DNA from: an uncultured Saprospiraceae bacterium
GTDB taxonomy: Bacteria; Bacteroidota; Bacteroidia; Chitinophagales; Saprospiraceae
NCBI GenBank assembly: GCA_937923485.1
Contig: CALDUE010000178.1
Location: 1 to 34,484 of the forward strand
Reading direction: 5' to 3'
DNA length: 34,484 nucleotides
Part shown: positions 8,238 through 18,559 of the stretch, in pieces
How positions within the stretch are numbered: the first letter of the stretch is position 1
Layout: each line of letters begins with the position of its first letter
The notes under the pieces: generated by a model
What the model saw: only the letters and a program-made list of their open reading frames with translations
Told to the model about the DNA's origin: nothing
Database searches by the model: none
Position numbers and translations under genes: made by a program

Positions 8238-10268
8238 ATGAAAATTCTATCCTTTCATAAGCAGGAATTCGGTAGGCTGTCGTTGAAGCTTCACCTACTT
8301 ATCATCCTCTGCTTACTCACTTGTTTAAGTAACACTTTTGGGCAATCGACAGTTGCAGATGTTCAACGAACACTGGGTTGGCAAGCCGACAAAGAGCTCG
8401 TTTATAACGGGCAAGAGCAGTTGGCGATTGCTGTGAGTGAGCAGATGCTCGCAGCCGGCGAGAGTGGAAAGCTCTTTTTGGTCACGGAAGACGGCTCGGC
8501 GAGACTCATTCACGCTTCGGTAGATGCGGCCAAAAACGTGCGTCTTAAGTCTATCCCACTTTGGCTTTCGGTAATACCGCCGCTCATTGCCATTTTGCTC
8601 GCACTGCTTTTCAAAGAGGTGGTGACCAGTCTTTTCGTTGGAATTTTGAGTGGATCATTCATAGCTGGAGGCATGCGTTTGGACGGCATTTATTACGTCT
8701 TCAAAAGCATTTGGAATGTCTCCGCAGATTTTTTCATTAGAGCCTTAAACGACTCAGGTCACCTCTCGGTAATTCTCTTTTCCTTGCTTATTGGCGGCAT
8801 GGTCTCTATCATTTCAAAGAATGGGGGAATGGCAGGCGTGGTAAAAAAACTTTCGGTCATTGCCAAGGATCGCATGAGTGCGCAATTGAGTACCTACCTT
8901 TTAGGAATCGCGATCTTCTTCGACGATTATGCGAATACTTTGATCGTCGGAAATACGATGCGCCAAGTGACCGATCGTTTTGGCGTAAGCAGAGAAAAAC
9001 TCGCCTACCTCGTCGATGCAACCGCTGCTCCGATTGCAAGTGTGGCTTTCATTACTACGTGGATTGGCGCGGAGCTTGGGTACATCCAAAGCGGTATCGA
9101 AGCAATTGGAGATTTCCCAATTACGACAACGCCTTACGCGATTTTTCTGGAATCATTGAAGTATAGCTTCTACCCAATTATGACCTTAATTTTCATGTTT
9201 ATGCTTATTCGTAGTAAGCGTGATTTCGGTCCAATGTTGAAAGCTGAGCGTACTGCTTCTTCAGCCTTTCGGCAAAACCTGTCTTCTCAACCCTCAAGTG
9301 ATGCGGACGGTGATGTTATGGCTACGGGAATTTCAGACGATGAATTTACGCCAGTAGAAAACGCCCCGCGACAAGCTCGAAATGCCTTGTTCCCTATCCT
9401 AACAGTGATTTTAGTAACCATTTTCGGGCTCATTGACACCGGTATGAATAGTGCTGGAGCAGATTTGGGCATTCTTTCGAGCAACTATAGCGACATCTGG
9501 GCAGCGCTCGGTTCTGACGTACCAGGAGGTGCAGGATTCTTCAGAAAAATCGGTTTGTTGATCGGTTCATCTGACAGCTACGTCGCCCTACTTTGGGCTT
9601 CACTCAGTGGAGTCATTGTGGCGCTAGGCATGACCCTCGCCAGAAGGATAATGACGCTCGAAAAGGCGATGGAGAGTATGCTTCACGGGTTTGGAACGAT
9701 GCTGCCCGCCTTGGTCATTTTAACCTTGGCTTGGAGTCTGGCGGCGGTAACCGAAGATCTACATACCGCTACTTTTCTGACGGAAGCCTTGCAAGGAAAC
9801 ATTGCCCCCGTCTTGCTTCCTGCTCTAATTTTCGTACTTGCTGCTTTCATTAGCTTCTCGACGGGAAGTTCTTGGAGTACGATGGCAATCCTCTACCCTA
9901 TTGCGATTCCGACCACTTGGGCGATTGCAACGGCTGCGGGTTTTGACCTCGATCACAGTTATGCTTTACTGCTTAATGTTGTAAGTACTGTGCTTGCTGC
10001 GAGTGTACTTGGAGATCATTGTTCACCGATAAGCGATACCACGATTTTGAGTTCATTGGCTAGTAATTGCGATCACCTTCAACATGTCAAGACGCAAATG
10101 CCCTATGCATTAACGGTGGGTGCTGTAGCACTGAGCGCTAATATTATCACCTCTATATTTGACGGAGGCTGGTTGCTCTCACTGGTGATGCTGGTAGGAA
10201 GTGTGGTAGCATTTTGGGCAATTATCCGCTACTGGGGACGTGAGGTCGATCATGGAGTGGAAGCATAG
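8238..10268 (+). CDS. NhaC-family Na+/H+ antiporter with N-terminal secretory extension
   Basis: Inner-membrane cation/proton exchanger. The core has the NhaC hallmarks FFDDYANTLIVGNTMRQVTDRF, LAYLVDATAAPIASVAFITTWIG, STGSSWSTMAILYPIAIP and SVLGDHCSPISDTTILSS, the last followed by the HLQHVKTQMPYA block. The chosen ATG at 8238 gives 676 residues; the longer frame from 8190 runs through the divergent promoter region. Residues about 14-35 look like a signal peptide ending FGQ, followed by roughly 65 residues of apparently extracytoplasmic sequence before the first antiporter helix (IPLWLSVIPPLIAILLALLF). That extension is absent from classical NhaC. A long acidic hydrophilic loop (SDADGDVMATGISDDEFTP) lies mid-protein. 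Exchange specificity (Na+ or an organic substrate) is not readable from the sequence. Confidence 0.88.
   Translation: MKILSFHKQEFGRLSLKLHLLIILCLLTCLSNTFGQSTVADVQRTLGWQADKELVYNGQEQLAIAVSEQMLAAGESGKLFLVTEDGSARLIHASVDAAKNVRLKSIPLWLSVIPPLIAILLALLFKEVVTSLFVGILSGSFIAGGMRLDGIYYVFKSIWNVSADFFIRALNDSGHLSVILFSLLIGGMVSIISKNGGMAGVVKKLSVIAKDRMSAQLSTYLLGIAIFFDDYANTLIVGNTMRQVTDRFGVSREKLAYLVDATAAPIASVAFITTWIGAELGYIQSGIEAIGDFPITTTPYAIFLESLKYSFYPIMTLIFMFMLIRSKRDFGPMLKAERTASSAFRQNLSSQPSSDADGDVMATGISDDEFTPVENAPRQARNALFPILTVILVTIFGLIDTGMNSAGADLGILSSNYSDIWAALGSDVPGGAGFFRKIGLLIGSSDSYVALLWASLSGVIVALGMTLARRIMTLEKAMESMLHGFGTMLPALVILTLAWSLAAVTEDLHTATFLTEALQGNIAPVLLPALIFVLAAFISFSTGSSWSTMAILYPIAIPTTWAIATAAGFDLDHSYALLLNVVSTVLAASVLGDHCSPISDTTILSSLASNCDHLQHVKTQMPYALTVGAVALSANIITSIFDGGWLLSLVMLVGSVVAFWAIIRYWGREVDHGVEA
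9264..9281 (+). repeat. 18-nt variant motif, copy 1
   Basis: GCCTTTCGGCAAAACCTG inside the NhaC-family gene (encodes AFRQN with its last codons); identical to 26718-26735. Confidence 0.85.
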
Positions 10269-10286
10269 TCAACTTTACACTAAACT

Positions 10287-10472
10287 ATGCTCGTAACGCG
10301 CTGTTCTGCTTCTGTGGCAAAGGCAACAGCCAAACGAGATTTACCGACCAAGGTCTGCCCTGTTTGTGACCGTCCATTTACATGGCGGAAGAAATGGGAG
10401 CGCGACTGGGAGAACGTAAAACATTGTAGCGATCGTTGTCGACGCGACGCTAAAAACCAAGAACCCAAATGA
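10287..10472 (+). CDS. DUF2256 small zinc-ribbon protein
   Basis: A 61-residue basic protein with [31 protein letters not shown], the characteristic DUF2256 pattern. Two Cys pairs (CPVC and CSDRC) probably bind zinc. The function of the family is unknown. It starts 18 nt after the antiporter gene, and its stop TGA (10470-10472) overlaps the ATG of the next gene (10469) as ATGA, so the three genes probably form one operon with translational coupling at the second junction. Length is normal for the family. Confidence 0.88.
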   Translation: MLVTRCSASVAKATAKRDLPTKVCPVCDRPFTWRKKWERDWENVKHCSDRCRRDAKNQEPK

Positions 10473-11104
10473 GTTCACGTCAAGCTTCCTCCACTCGTCA
10501 ACACCCGTTTGACCACGAAGGTCCGTCGCCTTTCCACCCCTTGAATGTCATCATGATATTGACATTGATTGGCATCGCTGTCTTGTTCTTGGCTTTCTCT
10601 GGGGCCTTCATTTACTCCCGCATGCAGGCGGAATTGCCCCCTGTCGATGTGCCATGGATGTTTGGCGTTAACAGTCTAGTCCTTCTTGCTAGTTCATATA
10701 CAATAGGTCTAGCGACTAAAGCATTCAAGGCTGATGATACTGAGAAGTATAAAAAAGCCCTGTTGTATACCATGGGCCTTAGTGCGCTTTTCCTTGTCCT
10801 TCAAATCATTGCTTGGCAAATGCTTTTCGCTGAAAACATCTTTCCAAGCACGGACAATTCTGCTGGCTATCTCTATGTATTATCGGGATTGCACTTTGCC
10901 CACGTAATTGCAGGACTTCCTTTTATCGTAGGCTTCTTTTGGGTCGCCAGAAAGCGCATGAAAGAGCCAGTGAGTGTATTAGTTTATTTCTCAGATCCAG
11001 AGAAGCGTCTCAAGCTTAAGATGCTTACGATGTATTGGCACTTTATGGATGCGTTGTGGATTTACCTAGTGGTGTTTCTTTTCATAAATCGGATGATGTA
11101 TTGA
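10469..11104 (+). CDS. heme-copper oxidase subunit III family protein
   Basis: A 211-residue inner-membrane protein with five hydrophobic segments, matching the five-helix form of cytochrome c oxidase subunit III. Diagnostic pieces are [21 protein letters not shown] near the N-terminus, [24 protein letters not shown] (the conserved G-HFxHV helix) and the C-terminal [18 protein letters not shown] (W-HFxDxxWI). Subunit III stabilises proton pumping in aa3/caa3 oxidases. Catalytic subunits I and II are not adjacent, which is unusual for a cox gene. The coupled DUF2256 gene upstream may reflect convenience rather than function. A ubiquinol oxidase or NO-reductase-associated subunit III is a possible alternative. 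Confidence 0.88.
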   Translation: MSSRQASSTRQHPFDHEGPSPFHPLNVIMILTLIGIAVLFLAFSGAFIYSRMQAELPPVDVPWMFGVNSLVLLASSYTIGLATKAFKADDTEKYKKALLYTMGLSALFLVLQIIAWQMLFAENIFPSTDNSAGYLYVLSGLHFAHVIAGLPFIVGFFWVARKRMKEPVSVLVYFSDPEKRLKLKMLTMYWHFMDALWIYLVVFLFINRMMY

Positions 11105-11299
11105 GGTGGACCGTGCACTTGAATCGCAACCACATGCTAGAATAGCCTGCAAAAAAACGCATCAGCGACCACCTGCGGTTTTCAACCTAAATTAGGAAGG
11201 CCCGCTGAGAGGTACTTTGTTTACGTCCCAAAGTTCATGTCTCGCATCCAATGACATAATCTGGGACTAAAAAATTCGCCCCCTAAAAATTCTGACTTT
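11105..11299. other. intergenic, convergent cox III / small secreted gene
   Basis: No gene or clear hairpin terminator seen; mildly AT-rich with nothing else recognisable. Confidence 0.5.
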
Positions 11300-11788
11300 T
11301 TACATAGAGGAATTGATCAGCGAAAGCTGTCCAGGCGCTCCACCACACGAACATCCACTTCGCGTGAAGACTACAGTTTCATCACACGAGAGCGTTTTAC
11401 AAGCAACAGCATTAAACTGTTCTCCCATTTGATACCAGCCGTCAAATTGAACTACAGGGAACAAAGCAGTATAGGTTTCTGAATTATCTGAAGTTAAGCT
11501 TACTCGAAGCTGTATGCCTTCGTCGAGCATGTTCACTAGCTCAACATTGTTGATCAATAACGCTTGCTCTGGTCTAAGCAACTTATTAAGTGATGCACCT
11601 AATTTCTCAGCTAACTTATAGGCATCTGAACCAGCCTCAGAGAATTCAATGCTGTATGCGGTTGAGACATCAGATGAGGCGGGGGCAATACGATACGTTA
11701 ACATCGTAGATGAGTTAGGATACTCAACTTGCCCGTACATGAGAGTAGAGACTAAAACGAGGCTAAGAAAAAAAGTACATCTGATCAT
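11300..11788 (-). CDS. small secreted protein with Cys-rich C-terminus, function unknown
   Basis: I do not recognise the family. The 162-residue product starts with a signal peptide (MIRCTFFLSLVLVSTLMYGQ) and should be periplasmic, outer-membrane-associated or extracellular. The mature part is acidic and appears beta-rich. The last 35 residues hold five cysteines in C-KTLS-C then C-S-C, ending GGAPGQLSLINSSM, which could form disulfides or bind a metal. No sorting domain is visible. It is divergent from the protease gene at 11867; the shared 78-nt region has a -7-like TAAATTTA for this gene. Whether it is a partner or inhibitor of that protease is speculation. Confidence 0.7.
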   Translation of the reverse strand: MIRCTFFLSLVLVSTLMYGQVEYPNSSTMLTYRIAPASSDVSTAYSIEFSEAGSDAYKLAEKLGASLNKLLRPEQALLINNVELVNMLDEGIQLRVSLTSDNSETYTALFPVVQFDGWYQMGEQFNAVACKTLSCDETVVFTRSGCSCGGAPGQLSLINSSM

Positions 11789-11866
11789 GTGAAGGAGCTT
11801 TTGTGTAAATTTAGGCTACTTTGAGGATTTTCAGCCTGTTTTACAAACTTCACGACCCCTTTTCGA

Positions 11867-13417
11867 ATGTTCAAATCTTCGACTACTCGTAATCGCTTCA
11901 TAGTACTGGCGATGTGCATAGCGTTTATGCCGTACGGAACGGCTTTTCCTTTTGCTTTCATTTTTGCTGACTCGGCTAATCCTGATAGGGTGACTCACCC
12001 TGCGGGTTATACAGGTACTGGTGGTACACTTACAGTCGATATAGGAATTGACAACACTAGCGCGAATAGAGTTGAAATGGTTACAGCGGTCCAAAATGTG
12101 GTTGCTACAGTCAATGCGATGGTATCAACTGTAGGCAATCTTTCTCTTGGAGCCAATAACAATATCCAACCTTCTGAGATTGATTTTGAATCTGTTCTGC
12201 TCCATGAAGTCGGACATTCGCTAGGACTCGCACACTGCAATATTGGATCAGTTGCTGGAAATCCTCCGGGGATTACTGAATTTACAAATTCTACTCCGGG
12301 AGTTGGAGCAATGGCTGTTTTTGAAACCGACAATGGGGCTGACAACATTGACGGGACAGCTGACGACATCCGTGGAGACGATGTCAATTTTAACTATTTC
12401 AAAACAGTTGATAACGATCCGTTCAGCATAGCAACTACAGTAGATAACTCAACCTACACCCGCGACATAGCTAGCCTGCCAGCTGGAGATACATACTCCG
12501 AAAATGCATCACGACTAGCTGGCCCTGGCCTTTCTGAAGCTGTGATGCAGCAAGGCTCGTTTTCTGATGAGGCTCAAAGAGAGTTACACCCTGACGATGT
12601 TGCAGGACTGCAGTTTGCGATGTCTGGAATTGATGAAATTCAAGGTAATGCAGATGACTACACGATTGTCCTAAATTTTGTCGGTGAAGTCCCGGCAGGA
12701 GGTGCGGACATCGTAATTGACTTTGATAATACTCAAACTGGTTTTGCGGTGTCTTCTTCCGGGGGAACATTTATTGCAACTGACCATTTAGCTATTACTA
12801 CTAATTCAATATTCTTTAATACAAATTTCAATTGGTTCTTTAATAATGCTCCTCTGCCTGTCAGCTTAGTCGCATTTGACGCCGAGCTTAAAGACAATGA
12901 AGTACATTTGACTTGGTCGACAGCTTCAGAAATAGAGCATAGCCATTTTGAAATTGAGCGCTCACAAGACCTTGATACTTGGAAAAAGATATCCTCCGTT
13001 TACGAGCACGATCAAGAGTACAATAGCGGCCTAAAGGAGTATAGCGCAAAGGACCTAGAAGTAGCTGTACGTAACGGTGATTGGTATTACAGGCTAGTCG
13101 CAGTTAGTACTGATAATAAGCGATCTATAAGCAGGATTCAGCACATTAGTGTTTCTCCAGGAGAACTAAACGTAACGGTTGGACCAATGCCTCTAATTGC
13201 AACTAGCTGTGCTGAATTGTACTTAGATGTTGCGGCGGCAGTTCACTTTAAAATTGTCGATGGAATGGGCAAAGCAATCTCAGAAGGTACTTTCTCAGGC
13301 CAAATTGGGCCAAATGAAATTGATATTAGCGCTGTACTTGAGCAGACTGGTCACGGAGTCTATTTTCTAGTCATAGAAGCAGAAAAAAACCGTGTTATAA
13401 AGCGAATGATTCGCTAA
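11867..13417 (+). CDS. secreted metzincin-like (matrixin-type) metalloprotease with T9SS-like C-terminus
   Basis: The 516-residue protein has a hydrophobic N-terminus (residues about 10-30, signal peptide) and the zinc-binding motif HEVGHSLGLAH at 113-123: three His ligands and catalytic Glu114, the metzincin HExxHxxGxxH. A plausible Met-turn (SEAVMQQG) and RELHPDDVAGLQFAM follow, as in matrixins. No propeptide with a cysteine switch is visible. After the catalytic domain comes LPVSLVAFDAELKDNEVHLTWSTASEIEHSHFEIERS, a fibronectin-like module common in Bacteroidota secreted proteins. A divergent sorting-type end with GVYFLVIEAEKNRVIKRMIR closes the protein. Likely an extracellular endopeptidase; the substrate is unknown. 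A strong hairpin terminator follows. Confidence 0.82.
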   Translation: MFKSSTTRNRFIVLAMCIAFMPYGTAFPFAFIFADSANPDRVTHPAGYTGTGGTLTVDIGIDNTSANRVEMVTAVQNVVATVNAMVSTVGNLSLGANNNIQPSEIDFESVLLHEVGHSLGLAHCNIGSVAGNPPGITEFTNSTPGVGAMAVFETDNGADNIDGTADDIRGDDVNFNYFKTVDNDPFSIATTVDNSTYTRDIASLPAGDTYSENASRLAGPGLSEAVMQQGSFSDEAQRELHPDDVAGLQFAMSGIDEIQGNADDYTIVLNFVGEVPAGGADIVIDFDNTQTGFAVSSSGGTFIATDHLAITTNSIFFNTNFNWFFNNAPLPVSLVAFDAELKDNEVHLTWSTASEIEHSHFEIERSQDLDTWKKISSVYEHDQEYNSGLKEYSAKDLEVAVRNGDWYYRLVAVSTDNKRSISRIQHISVSPGELNVTVGPMPLIATSCAELYLDVAAAVHFKIVDGMGKAISEGTFSGQIGPNEIDISAVLEQTGHGVYFLVIEAEKNRVIKRMIR

Positions 13418-13441
13418 GACTGAAACTTTTATTTCTTCTAT

Positions 13442-13482
13442 AAAACGACCCCGCTGAGTATTTTTTATCAGTGGGGTCGTTT
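13442..13482 (+). terminator. hairpin terminator after the metalloprotease gene
   Basis: Long stem AAACGACCCCGCTGA / TCAGTGGGGTCGTTT with one G-T pair and a T-rich loop, 25 nt after the stop codon. Confidence 0.8.
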
Positions 13483-13954
13483 GCATTATGGCGTATTCGT
13501 AATTTTCGAGGCTGGGCTAACAGACTTTCCTGCGTGAACAATTCCGACGTGCTTATGCACCCAAGGATCAAAGTCAATCATTACGCCTTGCATTTTTCTG
13601 TTGCATTACTATCACTACGCGCGTTGTTTTGCTATAAGAGGTTTGCTTGTTAGCCATCATCGGAGCTTGAAAGATGTATAGAAGTTTATATAATTTTGCC
13701 ATGTCAGCACGCGCGCTGCATGTCTGCCGATGACAGCATACCAGCAGATATCCTATTCTAATAACGGAACATTATTTCTCAAAGCCTAAGATTGATATTG
13801 TCCTGAAAATATTTCTTAAGTCAAAACATCACCTCCGAATCAAGGCTAGAAAAAAGCCGATTGCATTATTAATTTGGAGAAAGATGGAATTTATAAATAC
13901 TCCCCTGTTATTTGTCAGCTAATTCCTCTATCATTCCGAGGACAACAGCTCCAT
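13483..13954. other. non-coding or decayed DNA
   Basis: I find no credible gene on either strand; short open frames here lack recognisable family features. The region lies between a terminator and an ilvD remnant and may be the worn-down upstream part of a former ilv locus. A small GGCT/AGCC hairpin with an A-rich loop sits near 13842-13857. Confidence 0.5.
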
Positions 13955-14170
13955 ATGCTAGAGCCTACGCACTACAGCAAACGCGTAACAAAGGAGCCAA
14001 CCCAGCCAGCTGCGCAAGCGATGCTTTTCGCCACAGGGCTAAACAGGGAAGATCTACTTCTCCCCCAAATTGGAATAGCAAGTTGTGGTTGGGAGGGAAA
14101 CCCCTGCAACATACACCTCAACGGGATTGCTGCAGATCTAAAAGCTCCGCTACGAAAGCAAGCGCTATAA
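13955..14170 (+). pseudogene. ilvD: truncated ilvD remnant (dihydroxy-acid dehydratase N-terminus)
   Basis: The 71-codon frame from ATG 13955 reads like the start of IlvD: HYSKRVTKEPTQPAAQAMLFATGL, then PQIGIASCGWEGNPCNIHLNG and IAADLK. These match the conserved N-terminal region of the branched-chain amino-acid enzyme, including the first Fe-S cluster cysteine region. Full IlvD is about 560 residues; here similarity stops near residue 65 and the frame ends at TAA (14168-14170). Nothing of the remaining roughly 500 residues is visible downstream, where a CTCTGCG repeat patch follows within about 30 nt. I read this as a gene fragment left by a deletion or rearrangement. Whether it is expressed is unknown. 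Confidence 0.8.
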
Positions 14171-14306
14171 AGGCCTACGCGACCTACATGAGCGTCACAA
14201 ACTCTGCGTACTATGCTCCTCTGCGAAGTTGCGAAGTTGCGAAGCAACGACGCTGCGTGAAATAAAAAGTCATGATTAAGCGAGACTAGCCCTGAATTTA
14301 GCTAGC
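14171..14306. repeat. CTCTGCG-type repeat patch
   Basis: CTCTGCG at 14202-14208 and 14219-14225, then GAAGTTGC twice and GCTGCGTGAAAT. The same word family fills 3682-3836. It directly follows the broken ilvD fragment. Confidence 0.6.
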
Positions 14307-14834
14307 TCAGCGTGTTAACGCCCACGCAACTACCCCAGCAGCCACGCTCACATTGAAACTCTGCTTGGCACCACCCTGTGGTATCTCAATCACATCATCA
14401 ACGAGTGCTAGTGCATCTGCACTAACTCCACGAACCTCGTTTCCAAGAATTACGACAGTCCCCGCATACTCCGACGTCACATAATCATCGAGCATGGTAG
14501 AATTCGAGGTTTGCTCCAGTGCAGTGATGCGATAGTTGTTTTGGCGAAAGCTAGAAAGACAGGCCGCTAAGTCAGAAACGTGACGCCAAGGAACTGAGGT
14601 CTCCGCACCCAAAGATGTTTTAAGAATCTCTCGATGTGGCGGACAAGGAGTGTAACCGCTCATGATAACTTCCTGCAAAACGAAGCCATCAGCAGTGCGT
14701 AATATCGAGCCCACATTGTTGCCTGAACGGATATTTTCAAGTACAAAAACCACAGGTTTTCGCAGCTGTTTTAATGCATCGTCAGGTGCAAGGCGGCCAT
14801 GTTCTTGAACGCTTTTCTGTATGAAGTCTGCCAA
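14307..14834 (-). CDS. TrmH/SpoU-family RNA 2'-O-methyltransferase
   Basis: A SPOUT-class, SAM-dependent methyltransferase that methylates a ribose 2'-OH in tRNA or rRNA. The 175-residue protein carries the three family motifs: ENIRSGNNVGSILRTADGF (motif 1, with the catalytic Arg), VVILGNEVRGVS (motif 2) and DDVIEIPQGGAKQSFNVSVAAGVVAWAL (motif 3, with the trefoil knot). It has no N-terminal substrate-binding domain, so it is a short form like many Bacteroidota RNA methyltransferases. The target nucleotide cannot be assigned. The start lies 3 nt after the pyrG stop, so the two are almost certainly co-transcribed. An exact iterated-motif copy (14538-14551) encodes FRQN. Confidence 0.9.
   Translation of the reverse strand: MADFIQKSVQEHGRLAPDDALKQLRKPVVFVLENIRSGNNVGSILRTADGFVLQEVIMSGYTPCPPHREILKTSLGAETSVPWRHVSDLAACLSSFRQNNYRITALEQTSNSTMLDDYVTSEYAGTVVILGNEVRGVSADALALVDDVIEIPQGGAKQSFNVSVAAGVVAWALTR
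14538..14551 (-). repeat. iterated 14-mer, exact
   Basis: Minus-strand GCTTTCGCCAAAAC; encodes SFRQN in the TrmH-family protein. Confidence 0.95.
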
Positions 14835-14837
14835 AAG

Positions 14838-16998
<2,161 letters not shown>

Positions 16999-18444
16999 AT
17001 GAAAAACTTAACCTACTTCTTTTTTGCACTTGTGCTTTGTGCACAGTTCGTCGCCTGTAACGACGATGATGAAGGCACTATGGCCACTGATCCTACTGCT
17101 ACAATTTTCGAGAGAAGTTCTATTGATTTCATAGACGGTACAGGTGTAGAATCCACTATTCAGATCGTGAACATCACTGATCGTGGACAAGGAACTGGCT
17201 CTGTTACGTTAAGTAATGACACAACTTATATTCTCAACGGGTTCGTATTTGTCAATGAAGGACAGACGCTTACGATCGAACCAGGAACGGTGATAAAAGG
17301 AGCTGAAGGCCAAGGTGAAGATGCTGCAGCGCTTGTTGTTGCTCGTGGAGCGATGATCGATGCATGTGGAACTGCTGATAATCCAATTATTTTCACTTCA
17401 GTCGCTGAGCCAATCTTCGCTTCTTCAAATGGAATCGTACGAAATGGTAACCTTGATGCAAATCTCATTGGTTTGTGGGGTGGTTTGATTGTTCTAGGAG
17501 AAGCTACCATTAACAGTACACCAGGAACATCTGCTGTTGAAGGAATTCCTACAGACGAGACGCGAGGCAATTTCGGCGGATCTAATGATGCAGATAATTC
17601 TGGAAAATTGCGCTACATATCTGTCCGCCACGGTGGGAGTGACATTGGCGGTGGTAATGAGATCAACGGCGTCACTTTTGGTGGAGTAGGAAGCGGAACT
17701 ACTGTTGAATTTGTAGAGGTATTTGGAAATAGAGACGATGGCTTTGAGTGGTTTGGAGGTACCGTAAATACAAAGAACCTCGTATCTGCCTTCAATCAAG
17801 ATGATGCGTTTGACTACGATATTGGCTGGAGAGGAAACAACCAATTCTGGTTGGCATTTCAACGCATATCAGCTGACCGTGGTGGAGAGCATGACGGCGG
17901 TACAGACCCTGAAACTGCAAGTCCATTCGCGATGCCATTCATCGCAAATGCCTCTTTCTTCGGTTTAGGATCTGGAGAAGGAAAAAGAGCTATAACCTTT
18001 CGCGACAATGCTGGTGGTCACTACCTAAATAGCATCTTTAGTGGATATGAAAATGGAGTTGACATTGAGTACCTCGGTGATGAAACTGTTGAGGATAGCC
18101 ACAACCGCTTCCTAGCTGGCGAACTCACCTTCGTTGCGAATATCCTTACAGATGTTGCTCAAAACCCATTCACGATTGCTCCAGCAAACGATGACATCAT
18201 GGTTCCACAAGCTGTTCAGGATGACGCTACACTCTATTTCTCAAACCAAGGAAATACAACGGTATCAGACCCAATGTTTATGGCTGATGGGGTCACTCCG
18301 ACACCAGGTGGTGTTGCGAATTCAGGTCTAACGACCAACCCAGCAGGATCATTTTTTACTACCGTAGACTACAAGGGTGCTGTTAATCCATCAACTGGTC
18401 CTACATGGATCGCAGGTTGGACGCGCCTCTCAGAAGAACTCTAA
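16999..18444 (+). CDS. surface lipoprotein, probable partner of the adjacent TonB-dependent receptor
   Basis: 481 residues from ATG 16999, chosen because MKNLTYFFFALVLCAQFVAC is a lipoprotein signal ending in a lipobox (Cys20). The sequence after the Cys (NDDDEG) resembles the acidic surface-export signal of Bacteroidota lipoproteins, so the protein is likely on the cell surface. The body has beta-helix-like, Gly/Asn-rich text: GTVIKGAEGQGEDAAALVVARGAMI, then NPIIFTSVAE, GLWGGLIVLGEATIN, and repeated FRDNAGG/YENGVDIEYLGD segments. Homologues of this kind commonly sit beside TonB-dependent receptors, as here. Ligand unknown. A strong 11-bp hairpin separates it from the receptor gene. Codon choice looks like that of a well-expressed gene. 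Confidence 0.8.
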   Translation: MKNLTYFFFALVLCAQFVACNDDDEGTMATDPTATIFERSSIDFIDGTGVESTIQIVNITDRGQGTGSVTLSNDTTYILNGFVFVNEGQTLTIEPGTVIKGAEGQGEDAAALVVARGAMIDACGTADNPIIFTSVAEPIFASSNGIVRNGNLDANLIGLWGGLIVLGEATINSTPGTSAVEGIPTDETRGNFGGSNDADNSGKLRYISVRHGGSDIGGGNEINGVTFGGVGSGTTVEFVEVFGNRDDGFEWFGGTVNTKNLVSAFNQDDAFDYDIGWRGNNQFWLAFQRISADRGGEHDGGTDPETASPFAMPFIANASFFGLGSGEGKRAITFRDNAGGHYLNSIFSGYENGVDIEYLGDETVEDSHNRFLAGELTFVANILTDVAQNPFTIAPANDDIMVPQAVQDDATLYFSNQGNTTVSDPMFMADGVTPTPGGVANSGLTTNPAGSFFTTVDYKGAVNPSTGPTWIAGWTRLSEEL

Positions 18445-18476
18445 GTCCAAGGGCTATTCCTCAAGCTTAGTCGAAC

Positions 18477-18508
18477 TGCCCAGTTTCGCGATAAGGTGAA
18501 ACTGGGCA
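18477..18508 (+). promoter_or_regulatory. intercistronic hairpin between lipoprotein and receptor genes
   Basis: Perfect 11-bp stem TGCCCAGTTTC (18477-18487) / GAAACTGGGCA (18498-18508) with a 10-nt loop and no T-run. It may protect the upstream mRNA end or attenuate read-through into the receptor gene rather than fully terminate. Confidence 0.6.
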
Positions 18509-18559
18509 ATTCAACCCAAACAAAAAATAGACAGATTTTCTCGCACGACAAATAGACAA

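Noticed and set aside
13912-14265. 117-codon frame overlapping the ilvD remnant
   Set aside because: A different frame from the recognisable IlvD sequence, running into repeats; no protein-like pattern.
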